A stretch of 64,000 bases of DNA from JAZOXB01 sp040096185. GTDB taxonomy: Bacteria; Bacillota; Clostridia; Oscillospirales; Oscillospiraceae. The stretch is from NCBI RefSeq assembly GCF_040096185.1, contig NZ_JBBMFF010000244.1:82702-146701 (forward strand). Reading direction: 5' to 3'. Below, piece by piece: positions 59,017 to 64,000 of the stretch. A program made the position numbers and the translations under genes. The notes beneath the pieces were generated by a model. The model saw only the letters and a list, made by a program, of their open reading frames with translations. It searched no databases and was not told the origin of the DNA. The stretch's first letter is position 1. Each line of letters opens with the position of its first letter.

Positions 59017-60525
59017 TCACGCCTTATGCCCGCCGATCTGAGCATTTCGGTCCTTTGCGGTTGCGCCTTCTTCAAGATTCATCGCCTTGAGGATCGCGTT
59101 CTTTCCGTACTTCTTCTTGATGGCGAGAGCAGCCTTCTGAATTTTTCGTTCCCGTTCCAAGGCAGCGTCTTCGGCTTTCCGCTTTTCCTCTTCGGCGGCA
59201 TAGTCGGTGAAGAGGTCGAGCTGAACAGCACCGTCATTTTTCTTCGGCGCGTCCACTTCCGGCAGGACATGATTTGCCACAACATACATACGGCGGACAA
59301 GAAGATTCTTGTCCACAATCCGGTCGAAGAGTTCTGACACAGCACACATTATTTTGCGCGTGGATGATGTGTGTTCGCCAAGGTTGATAGAACCGTGCGC
59401 CTGTTTGGGAATCTCCCGACCATAGGGGTCTTTCTCCACCGCGCCGTGATACCTTGCCCGCCGCGCCGGATCGGTCAGGTTCTCAATGTCATAGCCAACG
59501 GTAAGAACCATCTGATCGGTGACAAGCCCCTTGTCCACCAAGTCCAGCACAAGCAAGTCCGTCATTTCCCGGACAACCAGCTTCGCCTTCTGCGGCTCAT
59601 AGGGGCAGTGCAATACCTGACCGGAGCTGAGGCTGTTGGAGCTGGGACGGTATGCCTTGATTGCTTCAATGGTAGTTGGCTCCCAGCCCCACGCATGGTC
59701 GATGAGCAATTCCGCATTCTTGCCGAAGAGCTTGTAAAGCAAGTCCTCGTTCCGCTCGGAACAGAGGGCAACATCGCCCATGGTGAACATTCCATTCTGT
59801 TCAAGTTTCTTGGCAATGCCTCGACCTACGCGCCAGAAGTCCGTGAGGGGCTGATGCGTCCAAAGCTCACGCCGGAACTTCATCTCATCCAGCTCCGCAA
59901 TGCGGACGCCGTTCTTGTCGGCGGGGATGTGCTTCGCCACAATGTCCATTGCCACTTTGCAGAGGAAAAGATTCGTACCGATCCCGGCGGTTGCTGTGAT
60001 GCCGGTTGTCTCAAGTACGTCGAGGATGATCTTCATGGCGAGGTCATGTGCCGAGAGCTTGTAGGTATTCAGGTAGTCCGTCACGTCCATGAACACCTCG
60101 TCGATGGAGTAGACTACGATGTCCTCCGGCGCAATGTACTTGAGATAGACCTGATAGATGCGGGTGCTGTACTCCATGTAGTACGCCATCCGAGGCGGCG
60201 CGATGATGAAGTCAATCGCCAGAGACGGGTTTGCTTGCAGCTCCGAGAAGAAGTGCGATGTGCCGTCCAGTCTGTGTCCCGGTGCGTCGTGCTGCCGTCC
60301 GGCATTCGCTTCCTTCACCCGCTGCTTGACTTCAAACAGCCGCCCGCGTCCGGAGATGCCGTAGCTCTTGAGGGAGGGCGTGACGGCAAGGCAGATGGTC
60401 TTGTCCGTCCGGCTTTCGTCCGCGACAACAAGGTTTGTGTCCAGAGGATCTAAGCCGCGCTCCCTGCACTCCACGGAGGCATAGAAGGATTTCAGGTCGA
60501 TTGCGATGTAAGTGCGTTGCTTCAT
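59017..60525 (-). CDS. Y-family DNA polymerase (UmuC/DinB-like)
   Basis: 502 residues, translesion polymerase. Catalytic Asp in YIAIDLKSFYASVE at residue 9 and YSIDEVFMDVT near 137, little-finger domain after 260, C-terminal tail about 90 residues rich in Lys/Glu. More like UvrX/ImpB of mobile elements than chromosomal DinB by length and YolD company. Overlap-free spacing of 22-30 bases to neighbours supports an operon. Confidence 0.95.
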   Translation of the reverse strand: MKQRTYIAIDLKSFYASVECRERGLDPLDTNLVVADESRTDKTICLAVTPSLKSYGISGRGRLFEVKQRVKEANAGRQHDAPGHRLDGTSHFFSELQANPSLAIDFIIAPPRMAYYMEYSTRIYQVYLKYIAPEDIVVYSIDEVFMDVTDYLNTYKLSAHDLAMKIILDVLETTGITATAGIGTNLFLCKVAMDIVAKHIPADKNGVRIAELDEMKFRRELWTHQPLTDFWRVGRGIAKKLEQNGMFTMGDVALCSERNEDLLYKLFGKNAELLIDHAWGWEPTTIEAIKAYRPSSNSLSSGQVLHCPYEPQKAKLVVREMTDLLVLDLVDKGLVTDQMVLTVGYDIENLTDPARRARYHGAVEKDPYGREIPKQAHGSINLGEHTSSTRKIMCAVSELFDRIVDKNLLVRRMYVVANHVLPEVDAPKKNDGAVQLDLFTDYAAEEEKRKAEDAALERERKIQKAALAIKKKYGKNAILKAMNLEEGATAKDRNAQIGGHKA

Positions 60526-60547
60526 CTTCTTTGCCTCCGCTTTCTTC

Positions 60548-62080
60548 TTAGATTAGCTCTAATGACATTTCATTAGAGTTTTTAATGTTGAATACGACAC
60601 GCCATTCAATATCACCCTCCACCGGCTCAAAGTGTAGAGAGGAACAAGCCGCATGGAGTTTTTCTTTTGAGCTGCCTCCACACACGATTGCGATTGGGCC
60701 GTCCGCTCCGCCGATAATGCCGATACAAGCAATATCGTTTTGTGCCTCTGGTGCATAGCGGTCAGAGCATGAGGCAATTTCTAAAGGCTTGTCTCCCTCA
60801 GCGCAATCACAGATCGAAATATCATTGTCCGGTTCAGGAGAAAGCGTATAGCTCATAGCAGTAAAATGCGTGGGATAGAACCACCGGTCGGAACCAACGA
60901 ACTTTTCAGAAATTGTTTGCTGCTCCATTTCCTGAACGGTCAATGTATATTTTGTTCCGCTGACCGGATGGGAAAAAGAAAACGAATCGCCGGGAGCGTG
61001 TGTCTTGAAATGCGGTCCCGGGACACGGCGTGACTGCTGTTCCATTGTAAGGGAGAGGGCTTTTATTTCAGGACGGCGTTTGCTTGTCCATGGAAAAGCT
61101 GCCCGAAAAATCATCCATCCATAGGATGTATCCAAACCATAGTGTTCTAATGCCCACTTTGCTTCCGCTTCATTGATCATCCTGTCCGGCAAACATGGAT
61201 TAAAGACCACCGAACAGCAGTGGGAGGTCAGCATTGTTTTCCCGTTCAATTCCAAACGAGGAATAAAGTCAAGGCAAAGTGGATTGTCCAAATCTATCTG
61301 CATTTGCTGCTCCTGTGTGAAGTATTCGCAGGAGTCGTTTTCGGGGTGTAAATCCCATTTAGTCATGAACTTACGAATGTCTTCATCTGGGGTGCGCATA
61401 CAAAAGTCCATGACGAGTCCCTTACTGCAAGAATACGCCGCAGGAATAACCCAATGATGCCCAGCCCAGTCAAATTGCTTATTCAACCGGATTTCCGTTC
61501 CGGCACGGTCTTTTCCCGAATGTCCCCAGAAGTTTCCCTCAAAGTAGACCTTCCACTCAGGCATGGTCAGTTCTGCTTCCGGGTTCATATCAACATCATA
61601 ATAGTCCTCGGTGTACTTGATCTTGCTGTAATCAAAAGATGCTTGCAGTTTTTTGATGTATGCCCACGGCTGTTCCATAGGCGTCAACTTCATTTTCTCG
61701 GCAAGCTCTAATAACGTTCTTTGCTGATCCTGCGTTGGAGGGTTATCCCGCAAAAAGGCTTCAAATTGGGACTTATCCAACATCCACGCCTGTTCCAACG
61801 CTGCCGAATCACTGCAAGCAAGGAGCAGCCTCAAAAAGTCTTCAAAATTGTTTGCCAACGGATGAACATAATCAGGAGCCGAGTTCATGGGACTAACGGA
61901 AAAAACCACGCCGCCAAAGCCTCGAACAAAGCAGAAGTGGATGCCATCCACACCCGCCCAGCCAAAAATAGATGCACCTTTGGGCGTGCAAAAGTAGGGG
62001 TTATTATCTTCACGACGCTCCGCCCCTACGGGCGAAAGGTCAATACCACTCCGCAAAAATTTCTGAAATACTTTATCCAT
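60548..62080 (-). CDS. Unknown 510-residue protein with GIIGGADGP motif
   Basis: No known domain recognised over most of its length, which is Trp/Asp-rich and soluble. Residues 453-462 (IGIIGGADGP) repeat the signature of the membrane beta subunit of Na-pumping decarboxylases, yet no membrane helices are present. N-terminal FGWAGVDGIHFCFVRGFGG may be a SUKH/SMI1-like ligand fold but this is unsure. Located in the repair/stress cluster, 22 bases ahead of the polymerase gene. Confidence 0.7.
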   Translation of the reverse strand: MDKVFQKFLRSGIDLSPVGAERREDNNPYFCTPKGASIFGWAGVDGIHFCFVRGFGGVVFSVSPMNSAPDYVHPLANNFEDFLRLLLACSDSAALEQAWMLDKSQFEAFLRDNPPTQDQQRTLLELAEKMKLTPMEQPWAYIKKLQASFDYSKIKYTEDYYDVDMNPEAELTMPEWKVYFEGNFWGHSGKDRAGTEIRLNKQFDWAGHHWVIPAAYSCSKGLVMDFCMRTPDEDIRKFMTKWDLHPENDSCEYFTQEQQMQIDLDNPLCLDFIPRLELNGKTMLTSHCCSVVFNPCLPDRMINEAEAKWALEHYGLDTSYGWMIFRAAFPWTSKRRPEIKALSLTMEQQSRRVPGPHFKTHAPGDSFSFSHPVSGTKYTLTVQEMEQQTISEKFVGSDRWFYPTHFTAMSYTLSPEPDNDISICDCAEGDKPLEIASCSDRYAPEAQNDIACIGIIGGADGPIAIVCGGSSKEKLHAACSSLHFEPVEGDIEWRVVFNIKNSNEMSLELI

Positions 62081-62085
62081 AAGCC

Positions 62086-63123
62086 TTATGCTCCTATCAA
62101 GCTCTGGTCAAAGGCAAACAGAGCCTCGTTGATCTCAAAGACGTTATAGTTCCCATGCTCCACGAAATACTCCACGATGATGTCAAACTTGTTGGAGTGG
62201 GAGAGTGCAAAACCAGCCTTCATGAGCATATCCTTCATTTCCGCAAGGGGCAGCTCAAGGGCAATGGAAAACGCAATGACTGTGGGCTTGGAAGGCTTGT
62301 AGGACTTGTCCGAGCGGATCTTCGAGAAGAGTTTCCGGTCAATGTTCGCCTTCTTGTAGCACTGTGCGTCCGTCATGCCGCGTTCGTCAATCTTCCGCAG
62401 AAGCATCTCCGAAAAGCTCTCATCGATCTGTCCCAGTGCATCGTCAAGAGTTGCTGCCTTTTCAGAACTGACTGCCATAGGAGCTGCGAGCTTTTCAATA
62501 GCTTCATCACAAACGGATGACTCGCAAGGTATGGGTTCTTCCATCCGGAAGGCACTCATTCTGCGCAGACGCTCAGAACGACTATCGGTATGCTCGTCCA
62601 CATAGCGGTCATCTATGTACGCTGCAATATCAGCAAATAGCTTCCCGCTGATCTGATAGGCTTTGCGGTCGAAGATGACGATGTACACCGTCATTTCGTT
62701 TTCAAGAAGGAAACTGCTGATGGTGTCAATCGCAACCTTGAGAGCTTGATCCTTCGGATAGCCAAAAATGCCGGAGGAAATCAGAGGGAACGCAACCGAC
62801 TCGCATCCGTATTCCTTCGCCAGCATGAGCGATGTCCGATAGCAGGATGTCAGTAGTTCGCGCTCACCATGCCGTCCGTCATGCCAGCGCGGACCTACTG
62901 CATGAATGACATATTTGCAGGGTAGCTTATAGCCCTTCGTGATTTTTGCGCTCCCGGTTTCGCAGCCGTGGAGCGTTTCACATTCTGCCAGCAACTCCGG
63001 ACCTGCGGCACGGTGAATACAACCGTCCACACCGCCGCCACCCAGCAGTGACTCGTTGGCAGCGTTGACGATGGCGTCCACCTTCATTTTTGTGATGTCA
63101 TTTCTGACGATTTGAAGCGGCAT
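62086..63123 (-). CDS. Macro-domain protein with C-terminal HTH-like domain
   Basis: 345 residues. The macro domain (about 1-175; VNAANESLLGGGGVDG, SSGIFGYP) binds or hydrolyses ADP-ribose conjugates. A linker follows and a C-terminal domain (about 240-345; ERGMTDAQCYKKANIDRKLF, in part) resembling an XRE-type helical fold. Such fusions may read ADP-ribose signals and act on DNA. The gene is 5 bases before the unknown GGADGP gene, so co-expressed. Confidence 0.88.
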   Translation of the reverse strand: MPLQIVRNDITKMKVDAIVNAANESLLGGGGVDGCIHRAAGPELLAECETLHGCETGSAKITKGYKLPCKYVIHAVGPRWHDGRHGERELLTSCYRTSLMLAKEYGCESVAFPLISSGIFGYPKDQALKVAIDTISSFLLENEMTVYIVIFDRKAYQISGKLFADIAAYIDDRYVDEHTDSRSERLRRMSAFRMEEPIPCESSVCDEAIEKLAAPMAVSSEKAATLDDALGQIDESFSEMLLRKIDERGMTDAQCYKKANIDRKLFSKIRSDKSYKPSKPTVIAFSIALELPLAEMKDMLMKAGFALSHSNKFDIIVEYFVEHGNYNVFEINEALFAFDQSLIGA

Positions 63124-63142
63124 TATTCAGTCCTCCGTCCGG

Positions 63143-63664
63143 TTACTTCGCGCCGGTCAGCAGCTTGTCCAGCGGGATTCTTTCCGGGTATTTTCCCTCG
63201 GTCAGAATGTCATATAAATACCTGTTATCCAGAATCATATCATCCCGGATAAGCTGCCAGTTTGCCTTTTTCCTGAAAAACACCTTGAAGATCAGAAAGT
63301 TCATGAACGCCCCAATTACCGGCGTTGTCATGCCGAAAGCCTCGGTGTGAGAGAAATGGCATCCTGTTTCAGTTCTTTTCCCTTCAAAGGTGATGAACGC
63401 CGTCTTCTTGTCGCTCCGGAATACAATGCGGAAGTGGTTCTCATCCTGTTCGCATTCCGTAATCGTGCCTGTCACATCGTAGTCCAGCCCCATGACGATC
63501 TCGCGGAAGCGGACCTTGCTTCCAGCATGATAGTTCCCGTTATAGAGATTGCATTCGATGTGGTAGGGACTCCATTTCACAAACTCTTCCTCAAAGTTAG
63601 CAGTCCATGCCTTTAATTTTTCATAGGAAGCCGGAATCTCTATCTGCTCTGTAAGAACAATCAT
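63143..63664 (-). CDS. SRPBCC-family protein
   Basis: 173 residues (FEEEFVKWSPYHIECNLYN, RFREIVMGLDYDVTGTI) with the START/Bet v1 hydrophobic-ligand fold. Ligand unknown. 19-20 bases from both neighbours in the cluster. Confidence 0.82.
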   Translation of the reverse strand: MIVLTEQIEIPASYEKLKAWTANFEEEFVKWSPYHIECNLYNGNYHAGSKVRFREIVMGLDYDVTGTITECEQDENHFRIVFRSDKKTAFITFEGKRTETGCHFSHTEAFGMTTPVIGAFMNFLIFKVFFRKKANWQLIRDDMILDNRYLYDILTEGKYPERIPLDKLLTGAK

Positions 63665-63684
63665 TGTCAGTTTCTCCTATTCTG

Positions 63685-63894
63685 TCAAAGCGGCATCGGT
63701 GTCCGGGCGATCAGAATGACCGCCAGAATCGCGCCCACAAATGCAGCAGCCCCTATGACTGCCAACACCTTTTTGCCGAGTTTCTTCTTCGCTGCCTTGC
63801 CAATCAGCGCGGCGCAAGCCATGCAGACAGCCGCAGCAACAAGCGCAATGCCCAGCGTTTCCCATAGCCAGGATAGTTCATATAGGATTTTCAT
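63685..63894 (-). CDS. Small two-helix membrane protein
   Basis: 69 residues, hydrophobic segments at about 14-33 and 42-63 with a basic loop KAAKKKLGKK between. No family recognised. First complete gene of the stress cluster on this strand. Confidence 0.7.
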   Translation of the reverse strand: MKILYELSWLWETLGIALVAAAVCMACAALIGKAAKKKLGKKVLAVIGAAAFVGAILAVILIARTPMPL

Positions 63895-63934
63895 GCGATC
63901 ATCATCTCCTGTTCGTTAAACTTGAATTTTCAAA

Positions 63935-64000
63935 TTAGTCTTTGCAAATAACCTTTGAACCTTCACCATCAATTACAATTCCCTGACGGTTGTTAATTGG
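63935..64000 (-). CDS. 3' end of a gene cut by the window edge
   Basis: The minus strand reads PINNRQGIVIDGEGSKVICKD and stop. Too short to identify; open to the window edge and in the same direction as the cluster. Confidence 0.4.
   Translation of the reverse strand, partial: PINNRQGIVIDGEGSKVICKD

Noticed and set aside
1..64000. CRISPR arrays, tRNA and rRNA genes
   Set aside because: No regularly spaced short repeats and no cloverleaf or rRNA-like sequence were noticed on reading both strands.

Overview
The window is almost entirely accessory DNA from a Gram-positive gut-type member of the Clostridia (Bacillota). The evidence is strong AGGAGG ribosome sites, ATG/GTG/TTG starts, Tn1549-like transfer genes, Maff2, DUF4315, DUF4366, TnpW and TTRAP families. 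Two related but diverged integrative conjugative elements (ICEs) lie side by side. No rRNA, tRNA or CRISPR array was seen. Both window edges cut a gene.

Element 1 (1-18.8 kb) enters inside a VirB4 gene. It continues with a DNA methyltransferase, a cell-wall hydrolase of the transfer channel, a PP-loop protein, DUF4315, DUF4366, topoisomerase III, a Cys-rich protein, a giant ArdA/ArdC/YodL anti-restriction protein and TTRAP. The MobC/relaxase pair runs on the minus strand. Two oriT-like segments sit in opposite orientation around the anti-restriction and relaxase genes. An AT-rich cargo follows: an XRE regulator, a leader-peptide attenuator, a KTR zinc ribbon and a Cfr/RlmN-type radical SAM rRNA methyltransferase that may give antibiotic resistance. 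The element ends with a sigma-like regulator, a HTH protein, a structured non-coding segment, TnpW and a truncated serine recombinase.

Element 2 (from 18.9 kb) holds a full transfer operon: Bro/KilA antirepressor, replication-initiator-like protein, PcfB, VirD4, two identical Maff2 proteins, VirB6, MT-A70 methylase, PrgI, VirB4, DNA methylase, NlpC/P60, DUF4315, DUF4366, topoisomerase III and a PP-loop protein. Anti-restriction and polyvalent proteins follow (ArdC/DUF3849, a MutS-I-like protein, TTRAP, ArdA/DUF3846). Five distinct proteins across the two elements end in the same 29-32-residue tail, a candidate docking or translocation signal.

From 41.5 to 54.6 kb lies a defence block. It has a regulator with a SLOG protein, a tyrosine recombinase, and a phase-variable type I restriction-modification locus with one expressed hsdS, three silent hsdS cassettes and three 66-bp repeats. 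A NYN-domain putative RNase and a small XRE regulator complete it. The second relaxase, MobC and oriT follow at 54.7-56.5 kb.

From 56.6 kb to the end, minus-strand genes with short gaps form a stress/repair cluster: SIMPL, VWA, YolD-like, ClbS/DfsB-like, Y-family polymerase, an unknown protein with a GGADGP motif, a macro-domain protein, SRPBCC and a small membrane protein. Anti-restriction proteins and methylases plausibly protect incoming DNA, the hsd locus plus NYN protein defend the host and the element, and the polymerase cluster handles DNA damage.
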